From contig OZ038498.1 in assembly GCA_964036315.1 (NCBI GenBank), forward strand, positions 14,292,997-14,356,996: a DNA stretch of 64,000 nt, in the 5' to 3' direction. Below, piece after piece: positions 49,290 through 59,818 of the stretch. Source of the DNA: Acanthosepion esculentum (lineage: Eukaryota; Mollusca; Cephalopoda; Sepiida; Sepiidae). Within the stretch, counting starts at the first letter, position 1; each line of letters opens with the position of its first letter. Position numbers and translations under genes: made by a program. Below the pieces are notes generated by a model. That model searched no databases, was not told where the DNA came from, and worked only from the letters and a program-made list of their open reading frames with translations.

Positions 49290-49472
49290 AATAATATTTG
49301 AAGCACTGACCTTTATGCTACCATGGTTTCTACCAGAATGGTTTCATCAGGCACTACAGCAAATACACTTATGAGCAAGTTTTTTTTGGGAAATGAAACC
49401 ACTAGACTTACTGCCTGATGAAACCATTCTGGTAGAAATTGCAGTAGCATAAAGGTTGGCGTTTCAAACATT
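49231..49472. mobile_element. TA microsatellite with adjacent hairpin element
   Basis: A TA run (49231-49290) is followed by inverted arms of about 55 bp (49292-49356 and 49421-49472). Both carry 'CTACCAGAATGGTTTCATCA' or its complement, around a 65-bp spacer. It is probably a small foldback/MITE. A second TA run lies at 49583-49632. Confidence 0.7.
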
Positions 49473-49581
49473 TTTTTATCTTAAATTGCCCTCTGTTTTC
49501 ATTTTTGAATATTGCTTTGAGCACTTTAATTCAGCCATTGCCAGAGATTGAATTTATAAGGTGTGCATGTATGTATGTATG

Positions 49582-49633
<52 letters not shown>

Positions 49634-49784
49634 GAGACTAATGATGAGTAATTGAATGACAAAATGGGAAAATTCTATGTAGACCATTTTATCCACCAAA
49701 AGGACTTCTATTGGAGGAATCACTCATATTGAGGGGGGAATGAAATATTTCAAATATTCATTATATATTATATTATTATATATC

Positions 49785-50260
49785 AAGATGGGTGTGTGGC
49801 TGATGGTTAGAACATTCACTTTCTGACCATGAAACCCGGGTTCGAATCTCATCACGGTTGAGTTATCAGGAAGTTATAGATCTTGAGGGTGGCAATCCCA
49901 ACGTGTGACACCTTTGGAAAGTGCCTGAAAACCATACCACAGGTTGACTCAAGCCTTGTGAGTGAAATTGGGTTGATGGAACACATCGTCCATAGCTGTG
50001 CTAGCACAAAGTCACAAGTCTTTGTGACTGAGGGTTTGAGTGTGTTGGCCTTGTTCAGATCACACTAGATAACATGCTCTCTCCGAGAAACTAACTAAAA
50101 TCTGCTCAGCCTAGCTGCAGTATAAACCACAGGTGGGCTCTTTGAGTATTGAATAAACACAAATGTGCCTAAGCGAGCATCTGCAATAGGGATTGGCTAG
50201 CCACCTTAATAGACTGTTATCTTTGAATATGAGTGGCCATCTATTATATATATTGAGAGA
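49785..50260 (+). repeat. tRNA-derived SINE with intact B box
   Basis: The head has an A-box-like 'TGGCTGATGGTTAGAAC' and, about 35 bases on, 'GGGTTCGAATCTCATC', an excellent B box. A body of about 400 bp follows ('GTGGCAATCCCAACGTGTGA', 'CATAGCTGTGCTAGCAC') and it ends in a TA-rich tail. It lies in intron 2 in the sense direction. It is not a functional tRNA: the acceptor and anticodon stems do not pair convincingly. Confidence 0.72.
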
Positions 50261-51904
50261 AGGTGCATGATGTTTTAATTTAAAATTTTTTTAAATTTCT
50301 TATATCTGCTGTGTCTAAATGTACAACTTGCTTCATTCAGCTTCCTAATACTTTCTCATTTTTTGTTGTTTTTAAATATCACATATTGTAATAGAAGTAG
50401 TTTTGTTAGGAAAATTGGTATGCTATATTAGGTACCTCCACGAGATCGCTAAAAAAAGAGTATAGCATGATGAAAAAGATGCCAAACTTGGTGAAAACAA
50501 AATTTTATCATCTAAATGTTTGTTATTATTAAGAGGAAAGATCAACGTATTTTTTGGGTATTTCTTTTTACATTTTTTAATCGTTCCTAGCACGTCTAAA
50601 ATTTTCGTTAAAAATCTTTTTTTTGTTGTTTTTTTTTGTTTTTAGTTAGCATCATGGTAATCATTTTTTCCCATTTTATAAAAAATGAAAATCTCAGTTT
50701 TAAATTCTTTTAAAAATCAGTTATCATTTTTTCAAAATTTGTTTTAAGAAAATCAGAAATTATAATGTTTATTAAAAATATTTTGAACCAAGCTTAACTT
50801 AGCTTCTGCATAGAAAAGATGTAATTTGAAAATAAAACAAAGCAGATCATAAACTTTCACGTCACTTGACAGGTGATGAATGACATATTGACGGATTATA
50901 TGAGGATAATTTGTTCTACGGAAGGAGAAAAGTGAAATTATTTAGATTTAAGTGAACAAATTATTTACTTTATGGAAAATATATTACAAAGAAATTAAAA
51001 TAAGACTGTTACGAATGAAATTAAATTTCATAAGAAAGGTATCTAATTAATTTATAGGTACCTTTCTTATGAAATTTTATCCGAAGTGTACATAAAATTC
51101 TATAATTTTATGTACATTTACTACACTTTACTGTGTTATTTGTATTTCCATTCATTTTATTATTAATTTTGATATTTATGGAAAAAATGTCATAACTGAG
51201 ATTAATATAAAAATAAGATCATATAAATTTCATAAGATGATACTGATACTTTTAGGTACTCTTCTCAGTTGAAATTGAAAAATCAAATAAACTTCTCCTT
51301 TCGCAAAAGTAAAGGCCTTAACAGTGGAGAACAATGCTTAACTCAAATAACGCAACTTAATTGTATTCTGCTTGGTCTTCCATACTTTATAATTACAGCC
51401 CGATTATAAACACAAAATTACATTTCTTAATTACTGCAGGTCTTCTGATTAGTCAAAACGGTACAATTTACAATGCACTAAAAAAAGATCTATCTCATAA
51501 GGAAACTTAAGAAAGTGGATGCAGCTTTTAACTAATTTTATAATATTTTAACAACTTAAATGTAAAAATGTATTATAATTAAAGAAATAAATAATTGTAT
51601 TAAAAATTCATTTTTCATTGAAAAGATTTTTTGCTTTCAGAAAATATTGTCCATATTCATAAAAGCAAATAAAAGCAAATAAAAGTATTTGAAATTAAAT
51701 AATATCTTTGTTTTATTGAGTTTCGTATGTTACAATTCAGAGCTGATTTTCAGGTAGGTGGGGTCCAATTAAAAACAAAAAAAACATGATTCGCATTCCT
51801 CAAAGCCTTGTGCTTTTAACTATTGTAATTAGTAAAGTGGGCTCTATTGAATTTCTAGAGTTTTCATAAAATTAGTTGGGGCTGGTAAAATATATATATA
51901 TATA

Positions 51905-52255
51905 TTTGTGTCATCCACAGACAGACTATTTCGATGTTTCACAGCTCATCAGTGTGGCTAGACATCCGGTTGCCTCTAGCTAGGATCAAAACCCAACTGA
52001 ATTTGCGTCAGTCCGGACTTCTCTCACTAAGCCGTCAACGTACGGTACGGGATGAAGGTGAATTTTAGCGTGTTTATTTTTAGATTCAGATAAACACACA
52101 GTGACTGACAGTGACTCAATTCTGTCAAAGAGTCGTGCAGTATTAGCTTAAATAGTCACTGTTTACAAATTCACACCTCAAACCAGAGGGCTCAACCGAA
52201 ATTAATTTTTCAGGAGCTAATATTTTTGTCATCCACAGACAGACTGTTTCATATA
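51905..52255 (-). mobile_element. tRNA-headed SINE carrying a hammerhead-like motif
   Basis: On the - strand a tRNA-like head ('GACGGCTTAGTGAGAG' as A box, 'GGGTTTTGATCCTAGC' as B box) is followed about 25 bases later by the hammerhead-like core at 51960-51911. The sequence 'GTCATCCACAGACAGACT' is directly repeated at both ends (51909 and 52230), either a target duplication or a tandem-unit remnant. It is inserted in Mutator-like copy B and antisense to the host gene. Confidence 0.6.
51911..51960 (-). ncRNA. Hammerhead-like ribozyme motif, divergent
   Basis: On the - strand CTGATGAG (51952-51945) and CGAAA (51933-51929) are joined by 11 bases that can form a short stem II (TGT/ACA). A GTC cleavage-type triplet follows (51926-51924). 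Stem I could form from ACA/TGT or CCACA/TGTGG. All core bases are present. Stem III is almost absent (one A-U pair), so self-cleavage as a monomer is doubtful. Confidence 0.5.
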
Positions 52256-52689
52256 AAAAATATTTCTGCCATGACTTTAATAAAAAAAAAAAAAAAAAAA
52301 ACATTTATAATAATTTTGATTATCTGTGAATGGTTTCTGAAAGTTTCATTAACATCCAACAATTATTTCTATTTTTGCAAGATTTTCCAAATTAATGTAT
52401 GTCATACAAAAAAAAAAAAAAAAACATGCTAAAAATTGTATGTTATTTTACTAGTTCCGGTGATACAAAGAGAAACAAGGATTTTTAAATCAAAATTTAG
52501 AATGTTCTAAAAAAGAAGGAAAATTTTTTTAAAATAATTAAAATAAACTTTGATCTTTCCTCTTAATGAATAATAACATAAACATTTAGATGATAAAATT
52601 TTGTTTTCATCAAGTTTGGCGTCTTTTTTGTCATGCTATGATCTTTTTTAGCGATCTCATGGAGGTACCCATGCTATATGATCTTGGAT

Positions 52690-52866
52690 GTAAATTTGCT
52701 GTGAAAGATTCAGAAATTAGTGCACCTTCTATCCATTTTTCCTTTAACAAATTAATTTTTGTTTTAATTAAAACTGCATTCTTTAAGTCATATTCATGGC
52801 CAAAGTTATTACAATGAATGACTTGTTTTGTAAAAGATCTCTTTTGTAATCCTTCAATTAAACAAA
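52690..52866 (-). pseudogene. GIY-YIG/Penelope-type C-terminal fragment
   Basis: On the - strand 'TKQVIHCNNFGHEYDLKNAV' and then 'KEKWIEGALISES' resemble the 'H....GH..D..N..V' and 'R...EA..I' end of GIY-YIG-bearing Penelope-like proteins. Only about 55 codons remain, so the assignment is tentative. It lies just outside Mutator-like copy B. Confidence 0.4.
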
Positions 52867-52919
52867 TTACCGAAAGCAAAAACACTCCAGCACCTTTCTG
52901 GAAAAATTTCATATTATCC

Positions 52920-53737
52920 TCTTAAACCACCCTGATGACCAATATATATTTACGGATGGATCCAAGGATGGCAATAGAACAGCATGTGCTGCCGTCCTTA
53001 ATAAACTCGTATACCAAAAAGCCCTTCCTCAAGAAAGTTCCATTTTTACAGCAGAAACCTGTGCAATTGAACTTGCTCTCAACATCATTTCCAGCGACAA
53101 ACACAACAAATTTATCATATTTTCAGATTAACTCTCTGTGCTAACATCAGTGAAAAACAAACAACTAGAAAACCCATTAATAGTTAAATTGCTGAGTAGA
53201 CTGGACTCTATGACTAGTGACAAAGATATAATTATGTGCTGGATACCAAGCCACATTGGAGTTAGTGAAAATGAAAGAGCTGATTTGGCAGCAAAATCGG
53301 CCTTAGATCTCAGCCCGGACAATATCAGTATTCCATATACTGACTTGAAACCCCAAATATATAAATTTTTTCTGACAAAATGGCAACAACGTTGGAATGG
53401 TAACACTAACAACAAACTCTTCCAAATAAAGCCTACTCTGGGAGAATGGAGACCAGCTTTCAGAAAATCAAGGAAAGAACAAGTCATTATATCACGATTA
53501 CGTATTGGCCACTCAAAACTCACTCATTCATTTATACTCACGCAGGAACAACCACCACAGTGTTTGACATGTCAAACACCTTATACGATCAAACATATTC
53601 TAATGGAATGTGGTGCGCTAGCTAGAACCAGAGAGCGGTATTTTAAAATAGATAATATGAGGAATATGTTTGAGAAGGTGGACATGGGTGATGTCCTCTC
53701 TTTCTTGAGAGAGACAGGGTTATATCCAAAAATATGA
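52920..53737 (+). pseudogene. LINE RNase H domain and C-terminal tail
   Basis: From about 52930 the frame encodes 'YIFTDGSKDG' (first catalytic Asp), 'FTAETCAIELALNI' (catalytic Glu) and 'FIIFSD' (second Asp), then an in-frame TAA at 53129-53131 that replaces an expected residue. 'MCWIPSHIGVSENERADLAA' follows (RNase H C-terminal His/Asn/Asp block). A C-terminal part with 'CLTCQTPYTIKHILMECG' follows, ending at a stop at 53735-53737. The order fits RNase H-bearing LINEs (I/Outcast-like). All sequence 5' of the RNase H domain is missing, so it is a 5'-truncated insertion plus one nonsense change. Confidence 0.88.
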
Positions 53738-54096
53738 TATCTCGTCATAACCCAGAATATTCAACCGATCAAGGTTGATATACCATAAAAACTCAATCAA
53801 CCTACTGTTGGATAATACTACATTGGGCTTTTATTCACTGCAAATAAAACTGACAGTGAAAAATTACATCAATTGGCTATGCAAATAAATTAGTTTATTT
53901 AATATAAATAACTAACTCATGCCAGATAGAAACATCTGAAACCATTTACTTGAGTAAGAATAAACAAGCTGTGGTTTAAGGACGTTATCCTTAAATTACG
54001 TTTACAAAGTATATATATTTAATAAATATGTGGAAACTGGATCTGGCATTAAATAACCCATAGTGGTTGATATGTCATAAAACCCCAACCAACCAA
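53738..54096 (+). repeat. LINE 3' untranslated/tail region
   Basis: 'GGTTGATATACCATAAAAAC' near 53775 and 'GTGGTTGATATGTCATAAAA' near 54065 are two versions of the same tail motif. The second, with 'GTGGAAACTGGATCTGGCAT', also follows the 31-bp satellite at 47.1 kb. Confidence 0.6.
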
Positions 54097-54189
54097 AAAT
54101 TTATTTTGTTTTGTATTAATTAAAGTAGTTGAAGTTTGTGCTAAAAAGTTTTATATTCCAAATTCAAATTTGGAGGAATCTCTTCTCAG

Positions 54190-54620
54190 TTGACCCCCCC
54201 CCCCACCACTTCCTATCTCTGGCTACACTCAATCATGTAGGGTTGAGATATCAGGTCAGATCATTGTGCCATCTTGCCGTTGCTTGCCCTCTACTACTTT
54301 TCCACTGCCTTGGTGTCCACTCTGTCATTCTTATAGTCCACCTGACGAGAGACTTGACCAGCCCATCTATATTTGCCCTTTTTGATGGTCTCGATTATGT
54401 TCTTCACTCCAGTCTGTTGTTGAATCCAGGTTTTGCTATTCCTGTCACGTAAGGTGATGCTGAGCATGATCTGCTCCATTTTAGGTTTGGCCACTACACG
54501 AGTCTCTGCCGTGATGGCATTGAGCGCCCATGTCTCACTTCCATAAGTCATCATCAGCCGAACATATTCATTAACAACCTGGTCTCAGTTGTTGACTTGG
54601 AACTTCTGCTCATGATACTA
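54190..54620 (-). pseudogene. RTE-like LINE RT fragment
   Basis: The - strand frame from 54554 encodes 'MMTYGSETWALNAITAETRV', 'MEQIMLSITLRDR' and 'WIQQQTGVKNIIETIKKGKY', a typical C-terminal RT segment of RTE-like LINEs. It differs from the family at 12 and 32 kb. Only about 90 codons are open. Confidence 0.8.
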
Positions 54621-55013
54621 TAAACTTTTCCAAAAGTTTTCTATTAGTATAATTTTCTATTAAGTTTATATAAATTCTTTTCAGTTGTAGTCATTATTGA
54701 GTTGGCTGTATTACATTATCTAGTTTTATCAAATTATCTATTTTTCTATGAATCTGGTTAGCTTTGTAATGACCATTATATATGAAGTAATTAAGATACC
54801 AGAGGAGTTTAAAGCCAGATACATTGGTATGCTATAATGACTTAAATGAGCATGAAATATCTTTTAAAATGTAAATAACACAAAGGTATGCAAACATTCA
54901 CTAGTTGCCAAGGTAAATATAAAAAATTATGAAATTTTACTTTGACATGTCATTGAAAATATTTGTTCATTGTTCATTTAGTCTTGAATTTTTCTTTTTC
55001 TCCCTTTCTTCAG

Positions 55014-55479
55014 TCGTTCCACAAGAATCAGTGAAGCAGAACAAAGGGAACTGGCAGAGAAGAGCTGTCAAGAAGATGGTCAGAATGAAGTTGACAGCCC
55101 AGAAGTCTTGAAGAAGTCAACAGAAACAGTTGAGCAGGTGGCAGTAAAAGGATTGGTAACTTCTCCAACAGCTGCTGCAAATAATGATCAATTGAACAAA
55201 GCTACAGAGTTAGCAGTAGCAGCCACAGACAATCAAGGCAATATTATCTGCTTTTTGCAACCTTTAACCACCTCCACTCCTGTCAAGCAATCTGATGGGG
55301 AGGCTGAGACCCCACCGCCCTCATCTGGTAGAGGTCGTGGTAGGGGACAGAGAGGTAGAGGTAAAGGTGTTCAGAAAGGGGAAGCCTCACCTGTAGCCCC
55401 AGGAGCAGGTCGTGGGAATGCTGGCAGGGGTGGTGCCAAAGCAGCAAGCAGAGGTAGGGGAGCAACACCTACAGGAAGG
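55014..55479 (+). CDS. Exon 3 of AT-hook/RG nuclear protein gene
   Basis: The acceptor CCCTTTCTTCAG is followed by T, which completes the CG left by exon 2 (Arg codon). The frame then runs 155 codons to AGG|GTAAGT (phase 0). The first half is Glu/Gln/Ser-rich ('RISEAEQRELAEKSCQEDG'). The second half is an RG-rich, disordered segment ('SGRGRGRGQRGRGKG', 'GRGNAGRGGAKAASRGRG'), a type often used for RNA or DNA contact and arginine methylation. The exon junction falls inside the RG stretch, which continues at once in exon 4. Longer frames running past 55479 are intronic minisatellite. Confidence 0.9.
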
Positions 55480-55496
55480 GTAAGTGATACAAAACT

Positions 55497-55825
55497 CTCC
55501 CTCCCCTCTGTCTGTCTCCCTCCCCTTTGTCTGTCTGTCTCCCTCCCCTTTGTCTGTCTGTCTCCCTCCCCTTTGTCTGTCTGTCTCCCTCCCCTTTGTC
55601 TGTCTGTCTCCCTCCCCTTTGTCTGTCTGTCTCCCTCCCCTTTGTCTGTCTGTCTCCCTCCCCTTTGTCTGTCTGTCTCCCTCCCCTTTGTCTGTCTGTC
55701 TCCCTCCCCTTTGTCTGTCTGTCTCCCTCCCCTTTGTCTGTCTGTCTCCCTCCCCTTTGTCTGTCTGTCTCCCTCCCCTTTGTCTGTCTGTCTCCCTCCC
55801 CTTCATCTGTCTGTCTCCCTGTCTC
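55497..55825. repeat. 23-bp minisatellite at the start of intron 3
   Basis: The unit CTCCCTCCCCTTTGTCTGTC + TGT repeats about 14 times with very few changes. It begins some 20 bases after the exon 3 donor. It is strongly strand-asymmetric: pyrimidine-rich on +. Confidence 0.97.
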
Positions 55826-55829
55826 CACA

Positions 55830-57040
55830 CATTAATTTTTTGTCTTCTGATAAGTTACCCCCCCTTCAGAGCTGATTGACTTGATTCTTGAATCATTCTA
55901 GCTTAATTTGTAGTCATTATATCTGTCAATGAATTCATCAAATGCCTTTTCAAACACTTGAAGAAATTTGCCAATATTAACTTGACATCTCTTTAATAAA
56001 AACATTAAAAAAAAAATAAGATTGCTGCTTAAAAATACTTGTTTTGCCTCCTGAGTACACGTACGTCTTGCATGTGTGCATAACTCAAGACAGCCAGATA
56101 AACACCTTACAGCAATTAAGACTCTGAAGATGAAGTCTTGCTCATCAGCAGGTTTATTAAAAGCCAAAGGGTAAAACTATAAAAAGAAATAAATATAAAC
56201 TTGAAACTAATTAATAAACGGGAGAAAAGGCAGCCAGAGCAATAAGACTATGGAGTCTAAATATGTTTTTAAAGAAAAAAAAAAGAAAGAAAAAAAAGCA
56301 AATAGTTTCTTACATGAATAACTTCACAGAAAGGAAGAAAGTTACAGTTTGGAAACAGTGAACATGTGATGAAAAGGATTCTACATAGTGAGATAGAAAC
56401 ATTAAATAAACATATAAAAGGTGGCTACCTTAAACAAATATTCACATGATATTAAAGGACACCAGTGTAAAGGGAAAGGGTTTTAAGGGTTACATACTGG
56501 TGATGCTATTGGTGGGAGTAAGATTTAGGAGAAAAAAAGTAAAAAAGAAATGAACCATCTGCTTGGGCCCATGCTTTACTGTGTGGGTTTTGGTGATAAC
56601 TAAGTGCTAACAGGAAATGGTCAAAAATGGTGACTAACCTAAAAAGTAACTACACTGACAAAAGGTACAAAGAGAAAGTAAAACAATACAGGTTTGTACT
56701 GTGTTAACAGAATAATACTATATTTAAAAAATGTATAAATCTAGCATCTTTTAAAAGGAAAATAAATTGTCTCTATTGAAATTTTTGGAATAAAACCACT
56801 TAAAAGATACTGTTTCATTGGAAAAAGTGAAAAATTTAGGAATTTTATATAATTGTTGGATTTCATGAGAAATAAGTTTGACCTTTTAAAATATCACAGA
56901 GTTACTTTTTTTAAATTTTTTTTTAATGACTGATAGAAAAAAAATATGTCTGTCAATCTACTAACTGTGAATACCACAGTTAATAGATTAAAGCAGATAT
57001 CCTGTACAAAAAAATGTGTTAAAATTTGATCATAAATTGT
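55830..57040. other. Intronic stretch
   Basis: No exon or element recognised; A-rich on the + strand near 56270-56300. Confidence 0.45.
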
Positions 57041-57049
57041 TCTATCATC

Positions 57050-57560
57050 ATTGTCATCTGAAGTGCCATGGGTGATACATCTATGGCAGGATGGTCCCAA
57101 ATAGGAGAGGTTCACAGCACCTTGCCACATCCTTTTGTTGTCTAGGTTTCAAGGGAAGGGCAAAGATGGTCCACTACTTTCCCCTGTTTTTTTTTAACAA
57201 CACAAATGTCCTCCCAGACAAAGTTCTTCAAGATTTTGTTTTGGAATTATGTGGCCCAAGAATCTTTTCTGCTGGTTCTCAATAGTTTGGAGTTGAATGT
57301 GTTCTTGTTGAACTCACTTATTTCGTGAGCAGTCCAAGGGACTTTTAATATTCACTGGTAGAACCATATTTCTACAGCTTGTAGTGTCCATTTGATTTTG
57401 GCATTTAGGGTCCACACTTCAGAGCCATGAAATTGACCACATGCACGTTTTTAAGAGTCAATATTTCAGACTTAACAAAAGACTTGTCATTGAAAATGTT
57501 TGAATGTCAATTGAATCCAACTTTTGCTACGTAAATCCAGCAGCAGATTTCTCTCTCACA
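57050..57560 (-). pseudogene. RTE-like LINE RT relic, heavily mutated
   Basis: On the - strand, disrupted frames still read pieces such as 'KWTLQAVEIWF', 'ILKVPWTAHEISEF' and, further on, 'RKDSWA'. These correspond to the RT C-terminal region seen in the other RTE-like copies. Several stops and frameshifts are present. Confidence 0.6.
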
Positions 57561-58224
57561 GTGACCATCAAGGAGTTATCAAGGAGCCTAGACAATTGAA
57601 GCTTTCCACTTGGTCAATTGTACTATACCTACTTTATTTAGCTCAATAACAAGCCTTTATTTTGTTGACATAGGGAAGGAATAAGACTTACCCTATTTGC
57701 CTTTGCAGAAAACATACTTTTTATTTTTAAATGTAACAAAAACCTGTCCTGCACCTAATACAGCCCTTTTACCGATAGATGACCGAGTGCTGTACTGATA
57801 GGTTAGAGTGTCAGATGGGCCTGAGTCCACTAGGCATAAAAATTGCTAGTAGTAATAAAATATTGAAAACCTGCCAAATTATTACAATAAATTGTGTTGC
57901 TACTAATAAACTATGTATGGTAGTCTGTACTGTTTGCTGAAATACCAGTTTCTGTTAGAATGCTTTCAGTTTCTTCCGCTGTTGCTTCTTGTATCATACT
58001 AGTAGTACTCAGTGAAATATTTTGTTTTGTCTGCATGAACTGTAATTATCTATAAGAATTCATTCACATTTATTGTACTTTACTGATTGCTTTATATTAG
58101 TTTGCTTTGTTTATATGTACCAGTCCCCATTGATTCAAATGTACCAATATTTCTTTTCAGCTTTGGCAAATTGTATTTAATTTCTCTTCAAGTTTCAAGT
58201 TACAATACAGAATTTAATGCTTTA

Positions 58225-58912
58225 TTTCAGTATCAGTCAGTAAAGTGCCATACGTGATACACGTTTGGCTGATCAAGTCTCTTTTGATTTATGACTAAGC
58301 AGAGAATTTTCCTGCAGTAGGTTGCCATTTCTTTCTGCAGTAGACTGGTTGCCAACCAAGGCTATAGGATGCAGTCTGTTCTACTATTTAACCCATAGCT
58401 GGAGGGAAAAGATTGGAATTCTAATATATGGTTACAACATTCTATTTGCAAGCACAAAATCCTGTATTTTCCCTAATAAAACCACTTTAAAGTTTTTCAA
58501 CAAATTAAGGAAAAAACATATCTACCGGGTAAACCGGTGGCTCTTGAGGCTATTGTCCTAAAGAAAATATTCCTGTATTTCCTACAGCTTCCAGAAATCG
58601 AAATATTGGTGCAGCATAATCTTCCTAATCACATTTCCCATCAGTCAGTTAAGAGCCATACGTGATACATGCTTGGGTGATCATATCTTTTTCAATTCAT
58701 CACTGCCTAAGTAGATTTTCACTCAGTAGGTAGGTTGCTGTTTCTTTCAATGGTAGATTGGTTGCCAACCAAGGCTATAGACTGCATCCTATCCTGCTAT
58801 TCAACCCATAACTGCAGGGAGAAGAGATGGATTCCAGTGTACAGTTACAATATTGTATTTGTATTCACAAAATATTGTATTATTCCCTACAAAATCACTT
58901 TAAAATATGTTT

Positions 58913-58949
<37 letters not shown>

Positions 58950-58950
58950 T
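58225..58950 (-). repeat. Two head-to-tail copies of SINE family G
   Basis: 58225-58560 and 58625-58920 are similar over their length ('GCCATACGTGATACA', 'GGTTGCCAACCAAGGCTATAG', 'TAACCCATA'). They match the 40.3-kb copy in reverse orientation. A TA run (58916-58946) ends the second. Confidence 0.68.
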
Positions 58951-59818
58951 GATGAAACATTCTCAAATAAATTTTCGCACAATATCAGTGGTGGGTGCAT
59001 CTTATATGAGGCTGTGTGTTATGTAAAGGCGAATATAGTACATTACCAAATGACTAATCTCACACTTTTCTCTTTCTGAATTCCATTTGCAAATTGCTAT
59101 CAATTACATCCAATTTATTAAAATTTGATCCAACAAAATTATCCATCTTGAAAAGCAGATCAATAGTTTAGTAATGTGATATATTTTTATTGGCCGAGTT
59201 CTCTTTGAAACTTTTACCGTATATGTATGTTCAATCCATATGATTAATATTAATCACATTAAGTTAGCATTTTGACTGCCAGAGGTCAATTATGAAATCT
59301 GACTTCAAATGCCAACTTTATAATAACCAACCGAAGTAATAAAAAATTTCTATGAGTTGATTTAGAGCTTCAACTAAAATACTAACATTATATTCATGCT
59401 AAAAGTATCATTGTGAATGAACTTTTCACCGGCAAATGAATCTATATCAGAAAATGACAAACACTTATAGTTGGCATGAGATTAGTTGCATTCAGCATCA
59501 TAATAAAAACTGCCGACCAAGAGTTATCTTGTGGCTGTCAGTCAATGTGTTAACAAAGAAAGATAATTGTGATGTAAAATAAAATGTATTTTTCATTGTT
59601 AGTCAACACACTTATTGATGTATTTACAGGGTTTGGTAGAAAAACCTTGCACATAATGGTAAGACATTAGCTAGATGAAGACACCATTGCCACTAGTGTC
59701 TTATCATTATGTGGTGGTGGTGGTGGTGGGGGAGATGGAATTTTTCTACCATACCCTGTCTATAAATATCTAACTTAATCAATTATTAAGTATCATCAAA
59801 TTCTTTCTTTCTTTCTAG

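Larger units (their letters stand above)
50430..52670 (+). mobile_element. Mutator/Foldback-like element, copy B
   Basis: The ends AGGTACCTCCACGAGATCGC and (reverse-complemented) GGGTACCTCCATGAGATCGC are long terminal inverted repeats extending about 130 bp. A direct repeat ATGCTATAT(T/G), 9 of 10 bases exact, flanks it at 50420-50429 and 52671-52680. The core shares blocks with copies A and C. Internal hairpins occur near 51023-51112. A hammerhead-bearing SINE is inserted at 51.9-52.25 kb. No transposase is seen. Confidence 0.78.

Noticed and set aside
49785..49860. Functional tRNA gene
   Set aside because: Good B box, but acceptor and anticodon stems do not pair and a SINE body and tail follow.
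55480..55875. Coding continuation of exon 3 (Ser/Leu/Pro/Cys repeats)
   Set aside because: A strong GTAAGT donor ends the exon at 55479 and the rest is a 23-bp minisatellite; exon 4 continues the RG tract in phase.
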